Positions 45,531 through 54,613 of a DNA stretch of 64,000 nucleotides are shown in pieces. This DNA is from JANNSO01 sp964485395. Lineage in GTDB: Bacteria > Spirochaetota > Spirochaetia > Treponematales > UBA12059. The notes under the pieces are model-generated. The model was not told the DNA's origin, did no database searches, and worked only from the letters and a program-made list of their open reading frames with translations. The translations under genes were made by a program, and so were the position numbers. How positions within the stretch are numbered: the first letter of the stretch is position 1; every line of letters begins with the position of its first letter. The stretch lies in the NCBI GenBank assembly GCA_964485395.1, contig CAZAJF010000020.1:1-64000 (forward strand), in the 5' to 3' direction.

Positions 45531-45923
45531 GGGCACTCCTTGAGATCTACGCACGCTTCAACGCTTTTATTTTTCTACGGCGGCGCCGCCGTACTTGAAT
45601 TCCGTTTTAGCTTTTGGCCGAACCTAAGGAAGGAGACCGGCAGATAGAGAAGCGATGCCAGCATAAAACCAGAGCCGCGACGACCAGGAGGAATTTCTTT
45701 CCCAGCCGTCCGCGAGCATGCCGTCGTTTTTATTCTTTTCGCCAGTAAAATATTTCCCCCATCCCCGGCCGCAATACGGGATTGCAAGTCCCGTAATAAT
45801 CCATGCCATCGTATTTACGCGAGTCGAACCAGAAGCGCAAGAAGAGTATCCGGACAGTCGGCTTAGGCTGTATGACTTTATAACAATAGCATGCCCGAGC
45901 CAACAAAAAGACGGTTCGGAGCG
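45531..45923. other. 393-bp stretch without an assignable gene
   Basis: Several short overlapping minus-strand frames exist (for example one reading FWFDSRKYDGMDYYGTC and one with a membrane-like WFYAGIASLSAGLLP end). They are too short and lack ribosome binding sites, so I take them as possible gene debris. A GC palindrome GGCGGCGCCGCC lies near 45580-45591. Confidence 0.35.
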
Positions 45924-47207
45924 CTAGAGTTTGAGCCTTTCGAGCAGGGAGACGAGATAGCGGCTGCGCATCTGTTCGCTTGCCATCAGTCGCTTGACCG
46001 GAGGTAACTTCAATATAACCCCAAGAATCGCTGCGAGCGCCCGATGGCTGAAAAGCACGCGGTTGTCGAAAATAAGATTTTGGAGCTTGCCGCGCTCTAT
46101 GGCCATCAAGACGACGCGGTGGGTGGACGTCACAGGGCTTATGATTTTGCGCGGACGCTTTTTCATCGCAAGGGCGCCGGTGGCACAGGCTCGGGCGCAC
46201 ACCCCGCAGCCAAGGCAGCAGTCCTCCAGTATTTTCGCGATTCTCCGCTCGGGTTTCCGGGGATCGCGCGCGGTGACGAGCGCGGCGGCAGCGATGGGAC
46301 AGGCATTGACGCATTTTCCGCAGCCTGAGCAGAGATTGGCCTGCACGTCGGCGATGAAGCCGCTCGTCTGTATCGGGTGCAGGGAACCGAATCGCCGCTG
46401 GGCCAGCAGGGCTTCGCAGCAGCATCCGCAGCAATTGCAGATGAACGCCACTTTTTTTTGCACGTTCTCCCCGAACTGCACGAGATTATGTCCGTAGGCC
46501 TTGTCCAGGAGCCCCATGCATTCCGTCGCGTCAATGCCGCGGGCATGTCCGTATTTAACGAGAGAGGCCGCCGTGGAGTTGAATGTCATGCAGATATCCA
46601 TCGGCGCATCGCACGCCCGGCCGACGTGCGACATCTTGTGGCGGCAATAGCAGATGCCCACCCCGATGTGCGAGGCGCTCTTGATGACCCCGCTGGCCAA
46701 TTCATAATCGAGGACTTCGAGCGACGGGGTTTTAGGCAGGTAGGGCTCCTGCACGAAGATGCGGCCCAGTTGGGTTATCCCGTCCGCGAACAGCGCCTTT
46801 ATGAAATCTTCCTCGACGTTCATATATTGATAAAACAGTTCCGACAGGACTTTCTGGTCGATGTCGTTCCTGATGCGCATCAGCGAAAATTCAAAGAATC
46901 CGGCCATGGGCGGAGGCAGGCAATAAATCGTCGTGCCGTCATCGCGCCTAATATCGATCAGAATTGCTCGGCCGGCAAGCTCGTCGAGGATCTTCCGCGC
47001 CTCGCTTTCCCCAACCCGCCATACGGACGCGGCCTTTTCGGCATCGAACGGCTTGATTGGCAGAAGCGAGACGAGAGCCGCCTCTTTATCCGAAAATAAC
47101 ACCCGCAGGATGGCGTAGAGCAGCTCGGATGGCGGAGCTCCCTGGGGAAACCTGTTCAGCCTTTCTGTAAGTTTTTGATAACTTGATTTCAAGGTATTGT
47201 GCGCCAT
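45924..47207 (-). CDS. Fe-S protein with two 4Fe-4S ferredoxin motifs and a Cys cluster
   Basis: 427 residues from ATG 47207, with AGGAGG four bases upstream. Residues 1-150 are helical with a winged-helix look (VGESEARKILDELAGRAILI). Residues 195-260 contain ICYCRHKMSHVGRACDAP and VAFICNCCGCCCEALLAQ, a dense Cys cluster. Two classical ferredoxin motifs follow (LCSGCGKCVNACPIAAAA and CCLGCGVCARACATGALA). No transmembrane segment. Proteins of this type occur in anaerobes and are annotated only as 4Fe-4S-binding; an electron-transfer or redox-sensing role is likely. Next gene upstream (FemAB-like) is 32 bases away on the same strand. Confidence 0.8.
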   Translation of the reverse strand: MAHNTLKSSYQKLTERLNRFPQGAPPSELLYAILRVLFSDKEAALVSLLPIKPFDAEKAASVWRVGESEARKILDELAGRAILIDIRRDDGTTIYCLPPPMAGFFEFSLMRIRNDIDQKVLSELFYQYMNVEEDFIKALFADGITQLGRIFVQEPYLPKTPSLEVLDYELASGVIKSASHIGVGICYCRHKMSHVGRACDAPMDICMTFNSTAASLVKYGHARGIDATECMGLLDKAYGHNLVQFGENVQKKVAFICNCCGCCCEALLAQRRFGSLHPIQTSGFIADVQANLCSGCGKCVNACPIAAAALVTARDPRKPERRIAKILEDCCLGCGVCARACATGALAMKKRPRKIISPVTSTHRVVLMAIERGKLQNLIFDNRVLFSHRALAAILGVILKLPPVKRLMASEQMRSRYLVSLLERLKL

Positions 47208-47239
47208 GTTTCCTCCTGGAATCCGGTCGGGCATCGATT

Positions 47240-48400
47240 CTACGCTGGGGTTCCCCGCTTGAACGGAAGCTCTTTATCCAGCTCGCGCGCAAGCGCGCAG
47301 GTTTCCTCGTTCGCCCCGCGAAGAGCTTCGCCGAGCGCGCGAGAAATCCTCTGGTCAAAAACGTCATGGAACGAGGAAGTCAATATCGACTCGAACCCCC
47401 GCCTTGCCTTATGATGGCCACCCATCCCCGGATCGAAAAAAGCGTATCCTTTTTGAATGGCGTATTCGATGGGAAGATAATAGCAGAGTTCGAAGTGCAG
47501 CGAGTCGATGTCGCGCTCGCATCCCCAATAGCGGCCAAAGAGCTTGTGCCCGCCATCGAAAAGCAGCGCCAGCGCCACCGGCTCTGCCTTATCCCCTTCA
47601 TAGGCGGCGGATAGAAGCCAGCCCTGCGGCAGATACTGCGGAAGCAGCGAAAAAAAAGATTCGTTCAGGTATTTCGCGTCCCAGGGAAAAAATTTTTCAT
47701 TCGTATTGCAGTAATATCGATGCATCGTTCCGAGCAGCGAAGGCGTCGCCAAAGCAGGGGGAATGATGCGGGTCACGATTCCGGCGGCGGCTATCGAGCT
47801 GCGTTCGCGAAGTATGTTCCTGCGCATATTCTTACTGAAAGCGGAAAGGTATCCGGAAAAATCGGCATAGCCGCCATTGCGCCAGAGATACCCTTGATGC
47901 TTCCATTCCACTCGAGAGCCGCCGCGTACGAAAGTTTCGAATTCCGGATCTACCCACAGGAAATGTATGCCGCCCGCCTTGGTTCTCGCGGCGAAACCGC
48001 TCGCGTACTCGAGGAGGCCCGAGGCGGCGGATTCTTCGCCGGGGGCGGTCATGACGCGCCAGACCGGCACCGGCGTCAGGGGAATCGTACCGACCAGCTT
48101 CGGATAATACTTCGCCCCGATGGACTCCGCCGCCTCGGCTACTGAAAAATCAAAGACAAAATCCCCCATCGAATGCGAGCGAAGGTAAAAAGGGGCGGCC
48201 GCGATCAATGCTCCCGCCCGTCGGGCGATCATGTGGCACGGTAGCCACCCGGTATTTTCGGCCACCGAGCCTGAAGCCTCCAGCAAGGCTAAAAAACCCC
48301 AGAGGAGAAACGGCGAACCATAGCGGACGGCAAGCGAATCCCAAGGTCCCTGCTCTACCTGCGCCATGCCGCCTACGACGGAATACTGAATCTTCTCCAT
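47240..48400 (-). CDS. FemAB-like/DUF482 acyltransferase-family protein
   Basis: 386 residues from ATG 48400. GNAT-fold family: N-terminal SPFLLWGFLALLEASGSVAE, APFYLRSHSMGDFVFDFSVA, and the distinctive block FSKNMRRNILRERSSIAAAG. Near the C-terminus are FGRYWGCERDIDSLHFELCY YLPIEYAIQKGY and FFDPGMGGHHKARRGFES, the hallmark of PF04339 (peptidogalycan-recognition/FemAB-like) proteins. Function in the family is not established; an amino-acyl or acyl transfer is inferred from the fold. Probably co-transcribed with the following Fe-S gene. Confidence 0.85.
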   Translation of the reverse strand: MEKIQYSVVGGMAQVEQGPWDSLAVRYGSPFLLWGFLALLEASGSVAENTGWLPCHMIARRAGALIAAAPFYLRSHSMGDFVFDFSVAEAAESIGAKYYPKLVGTIPLTPVPVWRVMTAPGEESAASGLLEYASGFAARTKAGGIHFLWVDPEFETFVRGGSRVEWKHQGYLWRNGGYADFSGYLSAFSKNMRRNILRERSSIAAAGIVTRIIPPALATPSLLGTMHRYYCNTNEKFFPWDAKYLNESFFSLLPQYLPQGWLLSAAYEGDKAEPVALALLFDGGHKLFGRYWGCERDIDSLHFELCYYLPIEYAIQKGYAFFDPGMGGHHKARRGFESILTSSFHDVFDQRISRALGEALRGANEETCALARELDKELPFKRGTPA

Positions 48401-48592
48401 GATTCCACTGTAACACATGCAAGATGCGGCGTCGAGGAAAGTCGCCGTCGATTTGGTTCCCCGGCTTACAATCGACGAGTTTCCCGCAGGTGCTTCGCAT
48501 AAAATAGAAAAATCATCTTGGATTATTGCAATAGCCTGTCACAAAAGCTGGACATGCCCCGTCTAATAAGTAAACGATACGCGGAGGAATGT

Positions 48593-49051
48593 ATGGAAAC
48601 TGACTTTAAGGATTCAATGATAAGGAAAATGCTAGGACTGCTGGAAGAAACTTTCATAAAGCCCATAGGATTTTATTTGGAGAAAGAGACGTCGTACAAC
48701 GCGACGCTTGAAAAAATAGATTGTGCGTTGGCATCGAAAATTAACCCCGCTACGAACGAGAGCATCGCGGGCCATGTTTTCCACGTAATTTTGTCGCTCC
48801 GCTATTTGCAGGATTATATTGCCTCAAAGGACACGAGCCAGTACGACTGGGGCAAGGACTGGAATGCTCGCGTGAACGCCGAGCAGTGGGAGAGCCTCCA
48901 GCGGGACCTCCTTGCGGAATACGGCAGGATGAAGGCATTCATACAGAGCTTCGGCGCGTGGTTCGAAGGCCAAAACATGGAAATCCTCATGGGGAGCATT
49001 GCCCATTGCGCATTGCACCTGGGCATGATCCGTCAGATCAAGGACTTCTAG
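48593..49051 (+). CDS. DinB-like four-helix protein
   Basis: 152 residues from ATG 48593, which has GCGGAGGAATGT upstream; the frame is open earlier. Helical throughout: MLGLLEETFIKPIGFYLEKE, INPATNESIAGHVFHVILSL, MGSIAHCALHLGMIRQIKDF. The three His (GHVFHV, AHCALHLG) fall at positions typical of the DinB/YfiT metal site, and the final segment is the DinB hallmark H...HLGQIR. Substrate unknown; relatives include thiol transferases and mycothiol-type enzymes. Confidence 0.7.
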   Translation: METDFKDSMIRKMLGLLEETFIKPIGFYLEKETSYNATLEKIDCALASKINPATNESIAGHVFHVILSLRYLQDYIASKDTSQYDWGKDWNARVNAEQWESLQRDLLAEYGRMKAFIQSFGAWFEGQNMEILMGSIAHCALHLGMIRQIKDF

Positions 49052-49075
49052 AACTTGTTTTTTTCAGGCTGCCCC

Positions 49076-49996
49076 TCAATCGAAAAGCCAAGTGGAGAGA
49101 TAGCGTTCCCCGGAGTCCGGCATGATTACGACGATAAGCTTGCCCGCGCTCTCGGGACGTTTGGCCACCTGAAGCGCCGCCCACATGGCCGCTCCCGAGG
49201 AAATGCCCACGAGCAGGCCTTCTTCCCTCGCAAGACGTCTGGCTTCAGCGCCGGCGTCTTCGTGCCTTGCCTGCAGAATTTCATCGATGACGGCTGCATC
49301 GTAAATGGCGGGAACGAAACCCGCGCCGATACCCTGAATCTTGTGCGGCCCCGGCTGGCCGCCCGACAGGACCGGTGAATCCGCCGGTTCGACGGCTATG
49401 GCCTTGAAGGATTTATTTTTTTTCTTCAGCGCCTTTGAGATACCGGTAATGGTACCGCCGGTTCCTACGCCCGCGATGACGATATCCGCCTTGCCGTCGG
49501 TCTCGCGCCAAATTTCCTCGGCGGTAGTGCGGGCATGCACGTCCGGGTTCGCAGGATTCTCGAACTGCATGGGCATGTAGGCTCCTGGCGTTGAGGCCAC
49601 GAGTTCCTGAGCCTTGGCGATCGCGCCTTTCATCCCTTTGGCGCCTTCCGTAAGCACGAGCTCAGCGCCGTAGGCCATGAGAAGCTTGCGCCGTTCCATG
49701 CTCATGGTTTCGGGCATAGTAAGGATGATGCGGTACCCACGGGCGGCCGCGATGGCGGCAAGAGCGACGCCGGTATTTCCCGAAGTAGGCTCGATGATTA
49801 CCGAGTCATTTTTAAGCGCACCGGATTTTTCCGCAGCCTCTATCATCGCAAGGGCAATCCTGTCCTTGACGCTGGAGAAGGGATTGAACGATTCGAGCTT
49901 GGCGAGCACCACAACCCCCGGAGCGGCTCCGTCGGCTCTCACCGCCACGAGCGGCGTATTGCCTACAAGTTCCGTTATACTTTTTGCATACTTCAT
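49076..49996 (-). CDS. cysK: Cysteine synthase A (O-acetylserine sulfhydrylase)
   Basis: 306 residues. Makes cysteine from O-acetylserine and sulfide with PLP. The lysine is in SFNPFSSVKDRIALAMIEAA (about residue 44), and the substrate loop is IEPTSGNTGVALAAIAAARG. VAGVGTGGTITGISKALK binds the PLP phosphate, and the C-terminal GISSGAAMWAAL is conserved. TAGGAGGACAGC precedes ATG 49996. It follows the rrf2 gene by nine bases, so the regulator and enzyme form an operon, which points to cysteine or Fe-S control. Confidence 0.95.
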   Translation of the reverse strand: MKYAKSITELVGNTPLVAVRADGAAPGVVVLAKLESFNPFSSVKDRIALAMIEAAEKSGALKNDSVIIEPTSGNTGVALAAIAAARGYRIILTMPETMSMERRKLLMAYGAELVLTEGAKGMKGAIAKAQELVASTPGAYMPMQFENPANPDVHARTTAEEIWRETDGKADIVIAGVGTGGTITGISKALKKKNKSFKAIAVEPADSPVLSGGQPGPHKIQGIGAGFVPAIYDAAVIDEILQARHEDAGAEARRLAREEGLLVGISSGAAMWAALQVAKRPESAGKLIVVIMPDSGERYLSTWLFD

Positions 49997-50005
49997 GCTG
50001 TCCTC

Positions 50006-50437
50006 CTATATCGAATAATCCGGGACCGTTCCCGCCACTTCCGCGAGCGTCCTGCTCTTAAGATAGTCATTGATCACCGCATCCAGGCCGAGCCAGACCG
50101 GCCGCGTAGCACAATAGGCGGCGCGGGCGCAGGAATCGGAATTAGCGGTACACTCGAGCAGGGACGACCGGCCTTCGAGCGCCTCCACTACGGCAAGCAC
50201 GGTAATCTCCTCGGGCCTCAAGGAAAGGCTGTACCCGCCTTTCGCGCCGCGCTCCGAACGAATGATTCCCGCAGCCTTGAGCGGGATCGCAAGCTTGGAC
50301 AGATACACTTCCGGTATCGACTGCCGCTTGGCTATGCTTCCGAGATCCACCGGTTTGCCCGAGCCTTCGCGCACGAGGTCGACGAGCAGCCTGAGACCGT
50401 AGCGGGACCTTGTTGTTATGGCGTTCACATTATCCAT
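50006..50437 (-). CDS. Rrf2-family transcriptional regulator (IscR/CymR-like)
   Basis: 143 residues. Winged helix: ITTRSRYGLRLLVDLVREGS, IAKRQSIPEVYLSKLAIPLK, GAKGGYSLSLRPEEITVLAV. Three cysteines at CTANSDSCARAAYC are spaced much as the [2Fe-2S] ligands of IscR, so cluster or redox sensing is plausible; CymR-type members instead respond to the CysK/OAS state. Placement directly before cysK favours a role in cysteine/sulfide homeostasis. A palindrome over its own promoter (50444-50460) suggests autoregulation. Confidence 0.88.
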   Translation of the reverse strand: MDNVNAITTRSRYGLRLLVDLVREGSGKPVDLGSIAKRQSIPEVYLSKLAIPLKAAGIIRSERGAKGGYSLSLRPEEITVLAVVEALEGRSSLLECTANSDSCARAAYCATRPVWLGLDAVINDYLKSRTLAEVAGTVPDYSI

Positions 50438-50443
50438 CCTTAT

Positions 50444-50460
50444 TAGACCTAATTAGTCTA
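50444..50460. promoter_or_regulatory. Candidate operator of the rrf2-cysK operon
   Basis: TAGAC-CTAATTA-GTCTA is a perfect inverted repeat (5+7+5, with the centre itself nearly symmetric) just seven bases upstream of the rrf2 start. Its size and AT core suit an Rrf2 dimer, and it would block the ribosome binding site or promoter. Confidence 0.55.
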
Positions 50461-50531
50461 CTATCAGATACCCAACAAGTCAAGCACGAAAGAGCTCCTC
50501 GTCTACCGGGATGTATTGTCCATGGCGAAGT

Positions 50532-51791
50532 CTAGTACGAAGTTAATGCCGCCAATGGATTTACAGCCCTCGGAAACACTCCGTGCGCCCAGGCAAGAAA
50601 GAGGCCGAAATTCAGGATAGGAATTCCGGCTGCGTCGAGGGAGTCCAGCTGCATGAGCATCTTTCCGCGCGTCGCCATGCAGCCGCCGCAGATCACGGCC
50701 AAATCATAGCGCTTACCGGCCAGATCCTTTCCTAGTTCCCGGACGACCGTAAGCTCTACGGTCCTGCCTGTTTTTTTCGCAAGCAGCGCGGGTATCTTGA
50801 CGGTCGCGATATCCTCGTGCGTTCGGTTATGCGTGCACGCCTCGAGCGCCAGGAGCGAAATAGTTCCGCCTTTTGCCGTATCAGCCGCCAGCGTATCCAG
50901 TAGGCGCAAGCCCTGCCGATAGCGGGCAAGCTCGCCTTTTTTGCGCGCGAACAAAATTGAAAACGAAGTGAGCGGCTGGTCCGGGGGAATCACCGCGGCG
51001 ACCTGCGCGAATGCCTGGCTGTCGGTCACGACAAGCGTTGGCCTTTTTGCCAAGCCGGCATACGCCTCCGCGAGTTCCGTCTCCCTGCACACGACGGCCA
51101 CGCAGCCGCGGTCGAGCGCGTCCCGCAGAGTTTCGGCCTCGGGCAGTATCATCCTTCCCCGTGGGGCGGCCGAATCTATGGGCGTGACGAGCAGGACGAC
51201 GTCGCCCTTTTTTACTAGGCCGGCAAGCGGAGTCGCTTCGTCCAAGCGCTCTCCGCGGGAATTGCGGACCAGCATCAGGGCGTCTTTCAGTTCCGAAACG
51301 CCGGCTCCTGAAAAGGAATTTACTTCCAGGATGGCCACCGGCTTGCCCGTGCCCGTCATGGTTTTTATTTCGTCCAGCCACGCCGTTTTGGCGGGATGCC
51401 GTGGCTTGTCGGAGAAAGTAGCCGCCACGAGCATTGGTTTTCCCGCGAGCGAAAGGCGCCCGAACGCCGCTAGCTCGTGCGCCGACGGCTCTTTATGCAA
51501 GGGCGTCGCAAGGATGGCGATATCGGTCCAGGAAAGCCGCTCGAGGCTTTTTTCCACCCGAAGCAGTCCAAGCTCGCCTTCGTCGTCGAGGCCGGCGGTG
51601 TCGGTGAAGGAAACCGCGCCGAGCCCGCCTAATTCCATGGATTTCGATACAGGGTCGGTGGTGGTTCCGGCGACGTCGGAAACTATGGCCACCGGGCGCC
51701 CGGCTATGGCGTTGACGAGGGAGCTTTTCCCTGCGTTCCGCACGCCGAAGATGGCTATCTGGAGGCGTTCTGAATTCGGGGTGCCGGTCAT
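50532..51791 (-). CDS. hydF: [FeFe]-hydrogenase maturation GTPase HydF
   Basis: 419 residues. HydF carries the diiron precursor assembled by HydE and HydG and delivers it to apo-hydrogenase. The N-terminal GTPase has G1 GVRNAGKSSLVNAIAG, G3 DTAGLDDEG, and the later FSD/VNS elements. The C-terminal Fe-S domain has ACTHNRTHEDI and ICGGCMATRG, which supply His/Cys ligands for the 4Fe-4S cluster. The start overlaps the hydE stop (ATGA). Confidence 0.96.
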   Translation of the reverse strand: MTGTPNSERLQIAIFGVRNAGKSSLVNAIAGRPVAIVSDVAGTTTDPVSKSMELGGLGAVSFTDTAGLDDEGELGLLRVEKSLERLSWTDIAILATPLHKEPSAHELAAFGRLSLAGKPMLVAATFSDKPRHPAKTAWLDEIKTMTGTGKPVAILEVNSFSGAGVSELKDALMLVRNSRGERLDEATPLAGLVKKGDVVLLVTPIDSAAPRGRMILPEAETLRDALDRGCVAVVCRETELAEAYAGLAKRPTLVVTDSQAFAQVAAVIPPDQPLTSFSILFARKKGELARYRQGLRLLDTLAADTAKGGTISLLALEACTHNRTHEDIATVKIPALLAKKTGRTVELTVVRELGKDLAGKRYDLAVICGGCMATRGKMLMQLDSLDAAGIPILNFGLFLAWAHGVFPRAVNPLAALTSY

Positions 51792-52774
51792 CGGTCTGCC
51801 TCCAGTGATTTTTTATTACGCCTAAGGATCGCGGGTGAATCGCCCCGTTCCATCGAAAGGGTTTTTCCTATCGTCTTTACCCGCAGCCCCAGGCAGCCGA
51901 GGCATTTCATGCCGTCCTCGTCCAGGCAGATCTTGCCCGGATACAGCTCGTATTCCTTCTTGCGGTCCACAGGTCCTATGTTGGGCATCAGCACGTTGGC
52001 GCCGCACGCCAACATGCGTTCGCGTCCGTCGGGGGCGATGCTTCCCGCGGCGGTGGTGGCGGGCATGTTGGCGAAAGGCAGCGCTATGCGCACGAGTGCG
52101 CAGGCGTCCAGCGCGGGTTCAAGACCTTCGCAGGGAGCCTCGGCCAGCGGGGTTTCCGGGTGCGGAATGAAAGGACCGATGCCCACCATGTCAAAGCCGT
52201 ATCGGCGGCAGAGTTCCACGTCCGCTTCCATGGTACCTTCCGCCGCGCCGGGCAAGCCCGTCATGAACCCCGAGCCCACCTCGAAGCCCAGCGAGGCAAG
52301 GTCTTCGAGAGCCTCGAGCCTGCGGGCCAGGGACGAGCCCCGCAGCTTGAGATGCAGCTTTTCGTCCGAGGTCTCGAAGCGCAGGAGATACCGGTCGCAG
52401 CCGGCGCTCTTGAGCAGCGCGTAGCTTTTCCGGCTCATGGTGCCGAAACTGTAGGTAAGAGCCGCTTCCCCGGACGTGGCGGACTTTATTTTATCGGCAA
52501 GCGCGGCGAGGCGTTCCGTGCCGAAGGCCGGATCCTCGGCTCCCTGGATCACGAAGGACCTCATGCCCGCGGAGAAGCCGGCGGATACCGAGGCGAGAAT
52601 GTCCCCGTCGCTCAGGCTGTATCGAGTTATTTTTGTATTACCGCGACGTATGCCGCAGTACAGGCAGTCCTGCGCGCACGAGTTGGATGCCTCGATGAGC
52701 CCGCGGATGTAAACCTTGTCGCCGAAGGTTTCGCGGCAAACCCCGTCGGCCTGAGCCTGGATGGATTCGCTCAC
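51788..52774 (-). CDS. hydE: [FeFe]-hydrogenase maturation radical SAM protein HydE
   Basis: 328 residues from GTG 52774, overlapping the hydG stop by four bases. The radical SAM cluster motif is NSCAQDCLYCGIRRGN (CxxxCxxC). YLLRFETSDEKLHLKLRG and GFMTGLPGAAEGTMEADVEL, then IGPFIPHPETPLAEAP, are standard for HydE. The enzyme acts on the complex made by HydG to build the dithiomethylamine-bridged precursor. Slightly shorter than average but complete. Confidence 0.95.
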   Translation of the reverse strand: MSESIQAQADGVCRETFGDKVYIRGLIEASNSCAQDCLYCGIRRGNTKITRYSLSDGDILASVSAGFSAGMRSFVIQGAEDPAFGTERLAALADKIKSATSGEAALTYSFGTMSRKSYALLKSAGCDRYLLRFETSDEKLHLKLRGSSLARRLEALEDLASLGFEVGSGFMTGLPGAAEGTMEADVELCRRYGFDMVGIGPFIPHPETPLAEAPCEGLEPALDACALVRIALPFANMPATTAAGSIAPDGRERMLACGANVLMPNIGPVDRKKEYELYPGKICLDEDGMKCLGCLGLRVKTIGKTLSMERGDSPAILRRNKKSLEADR

Positions 52775-54204
52775 AGGTATACATCCCGCTCGCCGCCTTC
52801 GATGGCGGCAAGTCCCGCTCGCGCCTTCTCCTTCGTCTCCTCGTCCGGCAGCGTGGCGATGAGCCGGACGGTAAGCTCGAACCCGGCGCGCTGCGTATCC
52901 TCATCGGCAAAGTCGCGCAGGTATTCCGCAAACGTGAACATGGCGTTGGGCTCGCAGAAGCGGCGGATGAGCCCGGGTTTGGCCAGATCCATGAAATCGG
53001 CTCCCACGCGTCCCTTACGGTAACAGCCTGTGCAGAACGACGGCACGTAATCAAGCTCTGCCAGCTTTGCCACGACTTCCTGCAGGCTGCGGTGGTCGCC
53101 CAGCTGGAACTGGCTGCCGGCATGCGCGTTTTCGGCGGAACCGGCGGCGTCGGCGGCATACGCGCCCGGATCGGTCCTTGAGCCCGCGGAAATCTGGCTT
53201 ACGCCGTACTTGAACAATTCGTTGCGAAGACCTTCGCTTTCCCTCGTGGACAGGATGAGGCCCGTATAGGGAAGCGCGAGGCGAAGCGTCGCCACGACAC
53301 GGCGGAACTCGTGGTCGGAGAGGGCCTTGGGCACGCTCATGGCGGCGGGCGCTCCGTGCGCAGGCTCGATGCGGGGCACGCTGACGGTGTGGGGGCCGCA
53401 GCCGAAAGCGGCTTCCAGGTGCTCCGCGTGCTTGAGCATGCCCAGCACCTCGAAGCGGAAGTCGCCCAGGCCGAACAGCGCGCCGATGCCCACGTCGTCG
53501 ATGCCGCCCTCCATGGCGCGGTCCATGACGAGGAGGCGTTTTTCGTAATCCGCCTTGGGGCCGGCCTTATGGAAATTCCCGTAGAGGTCGGGGTCGTAGG
53601 TTTCCTGGAAACAGGCATAGGTGCCGATCTTGGCGTCCTTGAGCCTCCGGAATTCGGGCACTTCCAGCGGGGCTATCTCCACGTTTATCCTGCGGATGGA
53701 AGAATCGGGGCCGCCGCGCGGATTACCTTCGCGGACCGCGTATACCCTCCTCATGGCCTCGAGGAAGCGGTCGATGCCTTCGGTGGCGTCCTCGCCGGAA
53801 AGCATGAGCACGCGCTTGTGCCCCTCGCGGAGCAGCGCCCTGGTCTCGTTCTCGATTTCCGCGTAGGAGAGCGACCGCCGCGCGAGCTCCTTGTTGCCCG
53901 CGCGGAACGAGCAGTACAGGCACTCGTTGGAGCAGCGGTTACCTATATATAACGGGGCGAACAATACGAGGCGGCGGCCGTAGATGTGTTCCTTGACGCG
54001 TCCGGCGGAGGCGAGCAGTTCGGTCTCGAGTTCCGGCGAGTCGGCATTGAGGAGCACGGCGGCTTCCTCCGCGGAAATGCCCTTCAGCAATTCGGCTTTC
54101 CTGAGTATGGCCCGTACGCGTTCGTGGGTCGGCTTTGCCGACTCTATGGTCTCCCTGATTCGCTGCGCGTCAATGAACGCGCGATTCCTCTGTGCTGTCG
54201 ACAT
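52771..54204 (-). CDS. hydG: [FeFe]-hydrogenase maturation radical SAM protein HydG
   Basis: 477 residues. Cleaves tyrosine to give p-cresol plus the CO and CN ligands of the H-cluster. The SAM cluster is GNRCSNECLYCSF; the C-terminal auxiliary cluster is SFCTGCYRKGRVGADFM, the feature that separates HydG from ThiH. GIGALFGLGDFRFEVLGML and VPRIEPAHGAP are also typical. GGGAGGACGACA gives the start at 54204, so the gene overlaps the upstream regulator gene by 35 bases. Confidence 0.96.
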   Translation of the reverse strand: MSTAQRNRAFIDAQRIRETIESAKPTHERVRAILRKAELLKGISAEEAAVLLNADSPELETELLASAGRVKEHIYGRRLVLFAPLYIGNRCSNECLYCSFRAGNKELARRSLSYAEIENETRALLREGHKRVLMLSGEDATEGIDRFLEAMRRVYAVREGNPRGGPDSSIRRINVEIAPLEVPEFRRLKDAKIGTYACFQETYDPDLYGNFHKAGPKADYEKRLLVMDRAMEGGIDDVGIGALFGLGDFRFEVLGMLKHAEHLEAAFGCGPHTVSVPRIEPAHGAPAAMSVPKALSDHEFRRVVATLRLALPYTGLILSTRESEGLRNELFKYGVSQISAGSRTDPGAYAADAAGSAENAHAGSQFQLGDHRSLQEVVAKLAELDYVPSFCTGCYRKGRVGADFMDLAKPGLIRRFCEPNAMFTFAEYLRDFADEDTQRAGFELTVRLIATLPDEETKEKARAGLAAIEGGERDVYL

Positions 54205-54460
54205 TGTCGTCCTCCCTGAATGCGGTGAGGACGGACTTTACCTTGACGCCGGAGAGCTTGCCGAGTTTGCCGGTAAGCGCGCCTATGGCGTCGGTATCAC
54301 CCTCGACGACGAGGGAGATGAGCGAAATGCCCTTGCCGCGCATGGGTAGCCCCAGGCGGGCGTCGATGAGGTTCGCGTAGTCGGTCAGGAGCGTATTTAC
54401 GTGCGGTACGCTGGTCTGGTCTTCTATTACCACGGCAACTATGCCGAGCCTCTTTTCCAT
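54170..54460 (-). CDS. TM1266-like putative hydrogenase-system regulator
   Basis: 96 residues, ferredoxin-like/ACT-type fold: MEKRLGIVAVVIEDQTSVPH VNTLLTDYAN, LPMRGKGISLISLVVEGDTD, LTGKLGKLSGVKVKSVLTAF. Proteins of this TM1266 family are found next to hydEFG in many anaerobes and are called iron-only hydrogenase system regulators, although a DNA-binding role is not shown. It is the first gene of the hyd operon. Confidence 0.88.
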   Translation of the reverse strand: MEKRLGIVAVVIEDQTSVPHVNTLLTDYANLIDARLGLPMRGKGISLISLVVEGDTDAIGALTGKLGKLSGVKVKSVLTAFREDDNVDSTEESRVH

Positions 54461-54613
54461 CAGATACTTCCTTTGGATCGGTCAACCGGACTCAGGCGAG
54501 CGCCTGCGCCGGATAGGGGCACCTCGAGCTGGATGAATCCGTCTCTCAGTGTTCGACGCAAGACCGGCATGCCGGAATCGTGAAGGCCGCCACAAGGCGA
54601 CCGTTCTATATTA

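Noticed and set aside
45575..45809. Two overlapping 61- and 70-codon minus-strand frames
   Set aside because: No ribosome binding site and no recognisable domain; at best debris.
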